This document shows, one piece after another, positions 6,318 to 13,388 of a stretch of 14,010 nucleotides of DNA. The notes under the pieces were generated by a model. That model ran no database searches. It worked only from the letters and a program-made list of their open reading frames with translations, and had not been told where the DNA came from. The position numbers and the translations under genes were made by a program. Position 1 is the first letter of the stretch. Each line of letters opens with the position of its first letter. The stretch is from positions 1 through 14,010 of the forward strand of contig JAGXHD010000094.1 in the NCBI GenBank assembly GCA_024636395.1, written 5' to 3'. Source of the stretch: Sulfitobacter sp. GTDB lineage: Bacteria > Pseudomonadota > Alphaproteobacteria > Rhodobacterales > Rhodobacteraceae.

Positions 6318-7967
6318 TCAAAGCTCTATCGTTTTGGGACGGCGGCGCTCGTACCAGATGACCACCATCAGACGTGTTACATAGATCGCCGTGAAAACCG
6401 ACGTGAGAATGCCCAAACCCAGCGTGATCGCGAACCCGCGCACCGGCCCCGAGCCCATGGCAAACAGGATTACCGCTGTGATGAACGTGGTGATGTTGGC
6501 ATCCAGAATGGCACTGAGCGCCTTTTCATACCCAAGCTCGATCGCGCGCGCGGGGCCTTTGGCCGTCAGCAGCTCTTCGCGGATCCGCTCAAAGATCAGC
6601 ACGTTGGCGTCCACCGCCATCCCTACAGTCAGAACGATTCCCGCAATGCCCGGTAGCGTCAGCGTCGCACCGATAATGCTCAGCAGGCCGAACAGAAGGG
6701 CCACGTTGATGATGAGGGCGATGTTGGCGAAGATGCCGAACAGGCCGTAGGCAGCAAACATGAAGAACAGCACTGCGGTGAACGCAACAATTGTCGCAAT
6801 TTTGCCCGCGTCGATGCTGTCCTGTCCCAGTTCCGGACCGATGGTCCTTTCTTCGAGGAAATCAAGCTGGGCGGGCAGTGCGCCTGCGCGTAGCAGCACA
6901 GCGAGTCGCGTTGATTCCTCCACCCCGAAATTGCCGGTGATGATACCCGACCCGCCGGGAATGTGGCTCTGGATCGTGGGCGCGCTCACGACTTCATCGT
7001 CAAGCACGATCGCAAAAAGAGCGCCGATGTTCTCGGCGGTGTAATCTCCGAATTTACGTGCGCCGGAGGTGTTGAACCGGAAACTGACCGCAGGGCCACC
7101 GTTCTGGTCGAAGCTCGGCTGCGCATCGACAAGCTCTTCCCCGCTTACGACAGGTGCGCTTTCAATCACGTAGAACACGCCCTGCTGGTCGAGCGACGGC
7201 ACAAGCTCGTTGCCGAGGCCGGGCCGCTCCGCCCCGTTCGTGGTGCGGCGCACGACGGGATTGAACGTAAGCTGCGCCGTGGTCCCGATGATCTCCTTGA
7301 GTTCGGCAGCCGAGCCTATGCCCGGCACCTGAATGAGAATCCGGTCACTTCCCTGCCGCTGGATCGTTGGCTCGCGTGTCCCGACCTCGTCAATACGGCG
7401 GCGAATGATTTCGAGCGATTGCTGCATGGTGCGCTCGTCAGTGGCGCTTTGCTCGGCCTCCGACAGGACAACGGTGAGGATGCCGTCGCGGCCGCTCACC
7501 TCGATATCGCTCGCGCCCGCCCCGGTAAGGGTCTGCACGGGCTGGGCCAGCCCCCGTACGATTTCCATCGCTTGCGGCATCATGGATGGATCATTCAGTC
7601 GGACCCTGAGCTCGCCCGGAGGCGACTGTTGCAGGTTCACCGGCGTAATTCCCCGGACCGCATCGCGCACTTCGGGCCACATGGCCTCCAGCCGTGCGGC
7701 ATAGACATCCGCGACCCGCACTTCTGCCAGCAAATGCGCCCCGCCGCGAAGATCGAGACCCAGATTGACCAGATCATTTGGTAGAAAATCGGGCCAAAGC
7801 GCACGCTGTGCTTCCAACTCGGGCGTGGCGCCCGATTGCTCGATCTCCTGAACCGCGTCATTGTGCCCTTCAACCACAGCATAAAAGGCGTTCGGCGCAG
7901 CCAGCATAAGACCGGCCGCTACGGTCAGCCAGATAGCGATGCGTTTCCATATGGATATCTGGAGCAT
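6318..7967 (-). CDS. secD: Protein translocase accessory subunit SecD
   Basis: SecD is the large RND-like partner of SecF in post-translocational, proton-driven protein export. The protein has 549 residues. TM1 is at about 9-31. The conserved LGLDLRGGAHLL (69-80) opens the large periplasmic P1 domain, which includes RRIDEVGTREPTIQRQGSDR (190-209). Five further helices occupy the C-terminal third, with AVDANVLIFERIREEL at 451-466. The length agrees with a SecD that is not fused to SecF. The ATG at 7967 has an AAAGG site about 9 bases upstream. The gene lies 33 bp after yajC and one base before secF. Confidence 0.97.
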   Translation of the reverse strand: MLQISIWKRIAIWLTVAAGLMLAAPNAFYAVVEGHNDAVQEIEQSGATPELEAQRALWPDFLPNDLVNLGLDLRGGAHLLAEVRVADVYAARLEAMWPEVRDAVRGITPVNLQQSPPGELRVRLNDPSMMPQAMEIVRGLAQPVQTLTGAGASDIEVSGRDGILTVVLSEAEQSATDERTMQQSLEIIRRRIDEVGTREPTIQRQGSDRILIQVPGIGSAAELKEIIGTTAQLTFNPVVRRTTNGAERPGLGNELVPSLDQQGVFYVIESAPVVSGEELVDAQPSFDQNGGPAVSFRFNTSGARKFGDYTAENIGALFAIVLDDEVVSAPTIQSHIPGGSGIITGNFGVEESTRLAVLLRAGALPAQLDFLEERTIGPELGQDSIDAGKIATIVAFTAVLFFMFAAYGLFGIFANIALIINVALLFGLLSIIGATLTLPGIAGIVLTVGMAVDANVLIFERIREELLTAKGPARAIELGYEKALSAILDANITTFITAVILFAMGSGPVRGFAITLGLGILTSVFTAIYVTRLMVVIWYERRRPKTIEL

Positions 7968-8000
7968 ATCGCCCGCCTTTTATCAGTGTCGTCTAAAAAG

Positions 8001-8279
8001 TTACTTGGCCGGTTCGGTCTTGCTGATCACGGTTGCGATGGTGCTTTGTATCACCCGGACTTTGATGCCGTCCGCAATTTCCAATTCCAGTTCGCCATCG
8101 TCCTTTACCTTGACGACCTTGCCTACCATGCCACCCTGCGTGACGACCTGATCGCCCCGGCGCAGCGCCGCAACCATCGCCTGATGATCCTTGAGCTTTT
8201 TCTGCTGGGGGCGGATCAGCAGGAAATACATGATCCCGAAGATGAGGATCAGCGGGATGAATTGCTCAATGCCTGACAT
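8001..8279 (-). CDS. yajC: Preprotein translocase subunit YajC
   Basis: YajC is a small single-pass inner-membrane protein that associates with SecDF. I take the start at 8279, giving 92 residues (MSGIEQFIPLILIFG...). This gives the normal family N-terminus directly before the transmembrane helix (residues about 7-22), and AGGACTT lies 4 to 10 bases upstream. The frame stays open to an ATG at 8408, but those 43 extra residues do not resemble YajC. After the helix comes RPQQKKLKDHQAM, then the small beta domain with GDQVVTQGGMVGKVVKV (42-58). It is the first gene of the long minus-strand run and diverges from serS. Confidence 0.95.
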   Translation of the reverse strand: MSGIEQFIPLILIFGIMYFLLIRPQQKKLKDHQAMVAALRRGDQVVTQGGMVGKVVKVKDDGELELEIADGIKVRVIQSTIATVISKTEPAK

Positions 8280-8521
8280 GGATAAGTCCTTTTTTGGGGC
8301 GCTTACGGGGACGTGCCCGCTCAGTCTGAAGTCGCCGTCTGAAGTTCGGCAGAACCTATGCGCGGATACGCGGCTTTGCAAGGCGATGCACGCCACAATT
8401 GGCCGCAATGACGGAGTTTTCGGACCGCCCCCATTTCCCCCCCTATGCCCTCGCGGAATAATCGGCCATAACGCAGCGCACAGGATTGAATCACACGACC
8501 AAACGAGACAAGGACATTACG
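8280..8521. promoter_or_regulatory. Divergent yajC/serS intergenic region with weak promoter candidate
   Basis: These 242 bp separate the divergent yajC and serS starts and must hold promoters for both unless distant ones are used. On the minus strand I see a weak sigma-70-like pair: TTGCAA (8376-8381) and TAGGTT (8353-8358), 17 bases apart, leaving a leader of about 70 bases before yajC. The leader contains a perfect 9-bp direct repeat (8324-8332 and 8337-8345). On the plus strand I see no convincing -35/-10 pair for serS. A run of seven C lies at 8437-8443. The promoter assignment is tentative; the region's role follows from gene layout. Confidence 0.4.
8510..8514 (+). promoter_or_regulatory. 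Ribosome binding site that decides the serS start
   Basis: AAGGA lies 7 bases before the ATG at 8522. This supports that codon over the upstream in-frame ATG at 8486, whose 12 extra residues are not SerRS-like. Confidence 0.75.
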
Positions 8522-9814
8522 ATGCACGACATCCGCGCCATCCGCGAGACCCCCGATGCCTTCGATGCCGCACTGGCGCGGCGCGGCGATGCGGCACAGT
8601 CCTCCGCCATCCTCGCTCTCGATACCGCGCGCCGCGCCAAGATTCAGGCGGCCGAGGCGGCACAGGCCGAGCAGAACGCCGCCTCCAAGCAAGTGGGCGC
8701 CGCGAAAGCCAAGGGTGACGAGGTAGAGTTCGAGCGCTTGCGCGCGCTGGTTTCGGAAAAGAAGGCCGAAGTCGCCGCGATGCAGGCCGAGGCCAAGGAT
8801 CTGGATGCGCAACTCACTGATATGCTGTCGCGCATTCCGAACAGTCCCGCGGGCGACGTGCCCATGGGCGCCAGCGAGGCCGACAACGTCGAGGTCAAGC
8901 GCTGGGGCGATATCCCCGACTTCGACTTCAGCCCGCGAGAGCATTATGATATCGATAGTGTGGCTGCATCTATGGATTTCGAGACAGCGGCGAAAACCTC
9001 CGGCGCGCGTTTTGTCATGCTCAAGCGCGGCGTTGCCCGTATCCACCGCGCACTGGGGCAATTCATGCTCGATACGCATGTGGACGAGAACGGCCTGACG
9101 GAGGTGAACTCCCCCGTGCTCGTACGCGACGAGGCGATGTACGGGACGGACAAGTTGCCGAAATTCGGCGACGACAGCTATCAGACCACCGATGGCATGT
9201 GGCTCGTGCCCACGTCCGAAGTCCCGTTGACTTATACCGTCGCCGGAGAGACGCTGGAGGCTGCCGATCTGCCGCGCCGCCTCACGGCCCACACGCTGTG
9301 TTTCCGCTCTGAGGCCGGCTCGGCAGGGCGCGATACCGCAGGCATGCTGCGCCAGCACCAGTTCGAAAAAGTCGAGATGGTCTCGATCACACTTCCTGAA
9401 GCATCGGATGCGGAGCAGCAGCGGATGCTAGGCTGTGCGCAGGGGATCCTTGAAAAGCTGGGCATTCCCTACCGCACTGTCCTACTGTGTACCGGTGACA
9501 TGGGCTTCGGCGCGCGGCGCACCTTCGACATAGAGGCGTGGCTGCCCGGCCAGAACGCCTACCGTGAAATTAGTTCCGTTTCGACCACGGGCGATTTTCA
9601 GGCGCGCCGCATGAACGCCCGCTTCAAGCCCGAAGGCGGCGGCAAGCCCCAGTTCGTGCATACGCTCAACGGCTCCGGCCTTGCGGTGGGACGCTGCCTG
9701 ATCGCGGTGCTCGAGAACGGACAGCAAGCGGATGGCACCGTGGCGCTGCCATCCGTGCTTGCGCCCTATCTGGGCGGCAAAACCACGCTCGCCCTCGACG
9801 GGACCCTTGCGTAA
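8522..9814 (+). CDS. serS: Seryl-tRNA synthetase
   Basis: SerRS charges tRNA-Ser (and tRNA-Sec where present) with serine. The protein has 430 residues, the standard bacterial length. It starts MHDIRAIRETPDAFDAALAR, the usual SerRS N-terminus. Residues about 27-103 form the Ala/Glu/Lys-rich antiparallel coiled-coil arm that grips the long variable arm of the tRNA. The class II catalytic core follows, with the serine-pocket TSE at 231-233, motif 2 starting FRSEAGSAGRDTAGMLRQHQ (261-280) and motif 3 at about 383-399 (NGSGLAVGRCLIAVLEN). All key elements appear intact. It is divergent from yajC and convergent with the DUF2235 gene, 17 bp away. Confidence 0.98.
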   Translation: MHDIRAIRETPDAFDAALARRGDAAQSSAILALDTARRAKIQAAEAAQAEQNAASKQVGAAKAKGDEVEFERLRALVSEKKAEVAAMQAEAKDLDAQLTDMLSRIPNSPAGDVPMGASEADNVEVKRWGDIPDFDFSPREHYDIDSVAASMDFETAAKTSGARFVMLKRGVARIHRALGQFMLDTHVDENGLTEVNSPVLVRDEAMYGTDKLPKFGDDSYQTTDGMWLVPTSEVPLTYTVAGETLEAADLPRRLTAHTLCFRSEAGSAGRDTAGMLRQHQFEKVEMVSITLPEASDAEQQRMLGCAQGILEKLGIPYRTVLLCTGDMGFGARRTFDIEAWLPGQNAYREISSVSTTGDFQARRMNARFKPEGGGKPQFVHTLNGSGLAVGRCLIAVLENGQQADGTVALPSVLAPYLGGKTTLALDGTLA

Positions 9815-9824
9815 AGGAGCGGCT

Positions 9825-9843
9825 CCGCAGCTTAGCGCTGCGG
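9825..9843. terminator. Possible hairpin terminator between serS and the DUF2235 gene
   Basis: A perfect 7-bp GC-rich stem (CCGCAGC at 9825-9831 with GCTGCGG at 9837-9843) and a 5-base loop lie in the 17-bp gap between the convergent genes and run into the last codons of the DUF2235 gene. There is no T run on either strand, so this is a candidate bidirectional or transcript-end structure only. Confidence 0.3.
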
Positions 9844-11019
9844 CCCGTCTCTCGGCGGCGCGGGCGGCACCACGCCGAACAATGCGGGCATCAGATTTTT
9901 GAGCGAACGCGGACGGTAATCGCGGCGGGTTTTGATGCGGATGTCCGCGCTTGGGTGTAAATCGATAGGGTGGCCCGGCCCCGCGCGCCATTTCAGGAAG
10001 TTTCCGAAAATCATGTATGGCACGGGTGGTTGGTCCAGCGTGTGGCTATTCGCCAGCGGATCGGGCACACGGTCGAGCAGGTCCTGCATGTCGATGTCGA
10101 GCCCCGCCTCCCCCGCGCCGTCGGCGACCCACTGCAGCGACTGGCCGGTGAGCGCGCGCGCTTTGGGCGCAGATCCACCCACAATCGCGTGCGTACCGGT
10201 GAACCAGACCTGCTGGTAGGGCCGCGCCGGGCTGCGGTCGCCTTTGTTCAGGCCCTCGTGATCCCGCGATGCCTCCAGATTGTCCCACAGCGCGGGACTG
10301 TAGAATACCCGCCGCTCGTCCAGCGCCACCGCGTGGCGCGCGGCCTTGACCATGGAGCTCAGAAGTGTGTCGTGAAAGCGGTACTTGCTGTTCCAGACGT
10401 TGGCCACCGGTCCCAGCAGCGGCGCAGGGATGCCCAGCGATCCGACCGTATCCCAGATGCCCAGATAGGCTATCTCGACCTGGTGCATCTCCGCAGGGTC
10501 ATTCGCCCATGGCGTCACAGCGCGCCACTCCATCTCGGCGCGCGAGGTGGCAAAGCGTGGCGAGAGCCTGCGCCGCTTTTGCATGACATGCAGCGCGTCG
10601 GGATGATTCTCGATGCCCGGCATCCGGTAGAGGGCAAAGGCCTCCTCGACGGCCTCTGGCGTCGGATCCGCGATAATCCCGCATTTGCGGATCATGCCTG
10701 CGAGCGATCGCGCGGTATAGGCGCCGCGCGAAAAGCCGAAAATGAAGATTTCGTCGCCCGCCTCGTATTGATCGCACAGCCTTGCGTAGGCCTCCTTGAT
10801 GTTCTCGTTGAGACCCCAGCCAAATGCGCCCCCCCCGAGTTTCATCAGTGCTTTGCTGAAAACGCCCGGCGCATCGCCGCCCGTGCCGACGCCGGCGAAA
10901 TAATGCGTGTGCTGGGCGTTGCTCTGTCTGGTCTTTTTGAATAGCCGGTCCACATGGGTCGGCTGTTCCATCGTCGGGCTGTTCCATGTACCGTCGCAAA
11001 ATAGTGCGATGCGTGCCAT
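9832..11019 (-). CDS. DUF2235 alpha/beta-hydrolase (Tle1-like lipase fold), stand-alone
   Basis: The 395-residue protein opens with MARIALFCDGTWN, the classic DUF2235 start, followed by YFAGVGTGG (40-48) and the nucleophile elbow GFSRGAYTAR (95-104, likely catalytic Ser97). A conserved GIWDTVGSLG (187-196) gives a candidate catalytic Asp190. VWFTGTHAIVGG (271-282) gives a candidate His277. DUF2235 is related to the Tle1 phospholipases secreted by type VI systems, but many members are orphan proteins of unknown substrate. No signal peptide, transmembrane helix, PAAR or Rhs domain is visible, and no VgrG or T6SS gene is in the window. The ATG at 11019 has AAAGGA about 9 bases upstream. The histidine loop differs from the GVHSDVGGG form I recall as usual. 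The family call is firm; the role is unknown. Confidence 0.88.
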   Translation of the reverse strand: MARIALFCDGTWNSPTMEQPTHVDRLFKKTRQSNAQHTHYFAGVGTGGDAPGVFSKALMKLGGGAFGWGLNENIKEAYARLCDQYEAGDEIFIFGFSRGAYTARSLAGMIRKCGIIADPTPEAVEEAFALYRMPGIENHPDALHVMQKRRRLSPRFATSRAEMEWRAVTPWANDPAEMHQVEIAYLGIWDTVGSLGIPAPLLGPVANVWNSKYRFHDTLLSSMVKAARHAVALDERRVFYSPALWDNLEASRDHEGLNKGDRSPARPYQQVWFTGTHAIVGGSAPKARALTGQSLQWVADGAGEAGLDIDMQDLLDRVPDPLANSHTLDQPPVPYMIFGNFLKWRAGPGHPIDLHPSADIRIKTRRDYRPRSLKNLMPALFGVVPPAPPRDGPQR

Positions 11020-11083
11020 TAGTGAAAATCCTTTGTGCTATATCTCGCAGTGAAAGCACCAGTTTTGACCAGAAAGGTCCATA
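11020..11083. promoter_or_regulatory. Short divergent promoter region between the DUF2235 and TspO-like genes
   Basis: Only 64 bp separate the two divergent start codons, and each start has its own ribosome site: AAAGGA at 11029-11034 on the minus strand, GAAAGG at 11072-11077 on the plus strand. Any promoters here must be back to back or overlap. The AT-rich core GCTATATC (11037-11044) could serve as a -10-like element on both strands (TATAGC minus, TATATC plus), but no good -35 partners are seen. The assignment rests mainly on layout. Confidence 0.35.
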
Positions 11084-11794
11084 ATGTCACGTAGCGCAAT
11101 CGCGATTGTCACATTTATTATTGCTGGGCTGTTCGCCATTTCGCCCTTCTTCGTGCGCGATTTCGGCGGGTTCGATCCCGAACAGTTCCCCGTGCCGCAG
11201 GTCGATCCTGCGGTGCAACCCGAGGGATATGCCTTCGGCATTTGGGGCGTGATCTATCTGTGGCTGCTGGTCGGGCTCGGCTACGGGGTGTGGAAGCGGC
11301 GCAACGACGCGCAGTGGCACACGATGCGGATCGCCCTCATTCCCTCGCTGGCGGTGGGCAGCATCTGGCTCGCCGTCGCAGTTGCGAGCCCGATCTGGGC
11401 CTCCGTGCTGATCTGGGTGATGCTTATCACGGCACTTGTGGCTCTGTTTCGCAGCCCGGTTTATGACAAGTGGTTCGCCGCCCTTCCCGTAGGTCTGTAC
11501 GCAGGTTGGCTCAGCGCAGCGTCCTGCGTCTCAATAGGATTGCTGGTGGCAGGCTACGGCTTTCTCGACGGGACCACTGCCGCGCTAGCCGCGATCTTTC
11601 TGGCGCTTGTCATCGCCGCTGCAGTGCAGAGCCAGCTTGGCCGTGCGCCGAGCTACGGCATCGCGGTCATCTGGGCACTGGTGGCCGTTGTGGTGCATAA
11701 TTTTGCTGTACCCAACATGACGGTAGCTGCCCTAGCCGCCGGTGGCGCGATTGCGCTGGTGTTCCCCACAGTCAAGGCATGGCGCGCGGGCTGA
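11084..11794 (+). CDS. Tryptophan-rich TspO/MBR-like membrane protein
   Basis: This is a 236-residue integral membrane protein with seven or eight hydrophobic segments (about 4-22, 51-70, 82-100, 104-122, 130-152, 167-183, 191-206, 210-228). It has eleven tryptophans, nearly 5 percent. The stretch YAFGIWGVIYLWLLVGLGYG (49-68), with preceding proline-rich residues 35-46, resembles the PxxxFGIWxxIY signature of long TspO/MBR-related tryptophan-rich sensory proteins. True TspO proteins have five helices and about 160 residues and bind porphyrins and cholesterol-like ligands, so this is a longer relative at best. A GAAAGG site lies 6 bases before the ATG. It is divergent from the DUF2235 gene and convergent with der, 26 bp away. 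Family call moderate; function unknown. Confidence 0.62.
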   Translation: MSRSAIAIVTFIIAGLFAISPFFVRDFGGFDPEQFPVPQVDPAVQPEGYAFGIWGVIYLWLLVGLGYGVWKRRNDAQWHTMRIALIPSLAVGSIWLAVAVASPIWASVLIWVMLITALVALFRSPVYDKWFAALPVGLYAGWLSAASCVSIGLLVAGYGFLDGTTAALAAIFLALVIAAAVQSQLGRAPSYGIAVIWALVAVVVHNFAVPNMTVAALAAGGAIALVFPTVKAWRAG

Positions 11795-11820
11795 CCCACG
11801 CCCCTGCCCCAAATGCGCCG

Positions 11821-13308
11821 CTACCGGCTGCCGTCGTTGGGTTTGCCGCCCACGTGTTTGCGCAGCTTTGACGGCGGCGCCTTCTTGCGGCCCTTGTAGG
11901 GGTTGGCATCAGACTGGCCACGCATCCACAACCGGATCGGTGTGCCCGGCATGTCGAAATCCACCCGCAATCCGTTGACCAGATAGCGGCTGTAGCTTTC
12001 GGGTACTTTGTCCGGATGGCTACACATCACAACGAACCCCGGTGGGCGAGTCTTGGCCTGTGTCATGTATTTCATCTTGATACGCTTGCCCTGCGGCGCC
12101 GGGGGCGGATGCGCCTCGAGCATGCCCGACAGCCAGCGGTTGAGCTGTGCCGTGCTCACGCGACGGTTCCACATGTCATAGGCACGCATGATCGCCTGGT
12201 GCAGGCGGTCCATTCCCCTGCCCGTCTTGGCGGATACGGTGATCAGAGGCGCACCGCGCAGTTGGGGCAGCAGCCGCTCGAAGCTCTCCTTAAGTTCCTT
12301 GAGCTTGCCCTGCTTGTCTTCCTCGACATCCCATTTGTTAACCGCGATCACCACGGCGCGACCTTCACGTTCGGCCAGATCGGCGATGCGCAGATCCTGC
12401 TGCTCAAATGGAATTTCCGCATCGAGCAAGACGACGACAACTTCGGCAAACTTAACCGCGCGCAAACCGTCGCTGACGCTCAGCTTCTCAAGTTTTTCCT
12501 GAATTTTGGCCTTTTTGCGCATACCTGCCGTATCGAAAATACGCATGGGCACGCCCACGCCGTCGGGGCCTACCCAATCGGTGATGAGCGAGATCGCGTC
12601 CCGCGTGATCCCGGCCTCGGGCCCTGTCAGCAGACGGTCTTCTTTCACGATCTGGTTGATCAGCGTTGATTTGCCCGCGTTGGGTCGCCCCACAACGGCA
12701 ACCTGCAAAGGCTTGGCGCGTGTCGGCACGGGGACCGCGTCAACATCATCGCCATCTGCCTCGCTCAGATCCACATCCACTTCGGGCGTGTCGTCGGATC
12801 GCGTCTCGGCAAATCCATCGGCCAGCGGCATCAGGACGGTGTAAAGATCGGTCAGCCCTTCCCCATGCTCGGCGGATAGGCGCAACGGCTCCCCGAGACC
12901 CAACGAATAGGCCTCCAGCACGCCAGCCTCGGCGGCATTACCCTCGGCCTTGTTACACACCAGAATGACATTTGCCGCGCGCTTGCGCAGAATATCGGCG
13001 AATACCAGATCGGACGAGGTCACGCCCATGCGCGCGTCGATCATGAATAGGCAGATGTCGGCCATATCCACAGCGCGTTCGGTCAGGCGTCGCATGCGGC
13101 CCTGAAGGCTATCGTCGGTCACTTCCTCAAGCCCGGCAGTATCGATCACGGTAAAACGCAGGTCGGCCAGCCGCGCGGCACCCTCACGCAGATCGCGCGT
13201 GACGCCGGGCTGGTCGTCCACCAGTGCCAGGCGCTTGCCGACGAGGCGGTTGAACAGCGTGGATTTCCCCACATTGGGGCGGCCCACGATTGCGAGGGTG
13301 AAGGACAT
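11821..13308 (-). CDS. der: Ribosome assembly GTPase Der (EngA)
   Basis: Der is an essential double GTPase that acts late in 50S ribosomal subunit assembly. The protein has 495 residues. G domain 1 shows GRPNVGKST (9-17), DTAG (56-59) and NKAE (119-122). After an acidic linker (about 170-195), G domain 2 shows GRPNAGKST (207-215), DTAG (259-262) and NKWD (324-327). The KH-like C-terminal domain runs from about 385 to the basic tail. I chose the ATG at 13308 because MSFTLAIVGRPNVGKS is the normal Der N-terminus and GGAG lies 7 bases upstream; a GTG at 13335 would add nine unlikely residues. The gene follows bamB by 80 bp on the same strand, the same order as in E. coli, and is convergent with the TspO-like gene. 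Confidence 0.97.
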   Translation of the reverse strand: MSFTLAIVGRPNVGKSTLFNRLVGKRLALVDDQPGVTRDLREGAARLADLRFTVIDTAGLEEVTDDSLQGRMRRLTERAVDMADICLFMIDARMGVTSSDLVFADILRKRAANVILVCNKAEGNAAEAGVLEAYSLGLGEPLRLSAEHGEGLTDLYTVLMPLADGFAETRSDDTPEVDVDLSEADGDDVDAVPVPTRAKPLQVAVVGRPNAGKSTLINQIVKEDRLLTGPEAGITRDAISLITDWVGPDGVGVPMRIFDTAGMRKKAKIQEKLEKLSVSDGLRAVKFAEVVVVLLDAEIPFEQQDLRIADLAEREGRAVVIAVNKWDVEEDKQGKLKELKESFERLLPQLRGAPLITVSAKTGRGMDRLHQAIMRAYDMWNRRVSTAQLNRWLSGMLEAHPPPAPQGKRIKMKYMTQAKTRPPGFVVMCSHPDKVPESYSRYLVNGLRVDFDMPGTPIRLWMRGQSDANPYKGRKKAPPSKLRKHVGGKPNDGSR

Positions 13309-13315
13309 CAGACAG

Positions 13316-13319
13316 CTCC
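13316..13319 (-). promoter_or_regulatory. Ribosome binding site that decides the der start
   Basis: GGAG on the minus strand ends 7 bases before the ATG at 13308, favouring it over the GTG at 13335. Confidence 0.6.
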
Positions 13320-13388
13320 GAGCAGGGTTAGACACGCGCCATAGCGCAAAGAACAGCCCTGCGAAAGCCCTGTCTCGATTGGCGGTGC

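Noticed and set aside
6963..7784. Plus-strand open frame of 273 codons opposite secD
   Set aside because: It is fully covered by the secD coding sequence, whose motifs are intact. The translation has no family features.
8321..9358. Long minus-strand open frame (345 codons) opposite serS
   Set aside because: It is antisense to the intact, well-conserved serS gene, starts inside it and has a composition typical of a GC-rich shadow frame with no recognisable domain.
11067..11079. Small inverted repeat (GACC/GGTC) around the TspO-like ribosome site
   Set aside because: A 4-bp stem with a 5-base loop is expected by chance and too weak to claim translational control.
13321..13368. Repeated AGCCCTG-like words in the bamB-der gap
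   Set aside because: They are direct, short and not followed by a T run, so they do not form a terminator. No other structure was seen in the gap.
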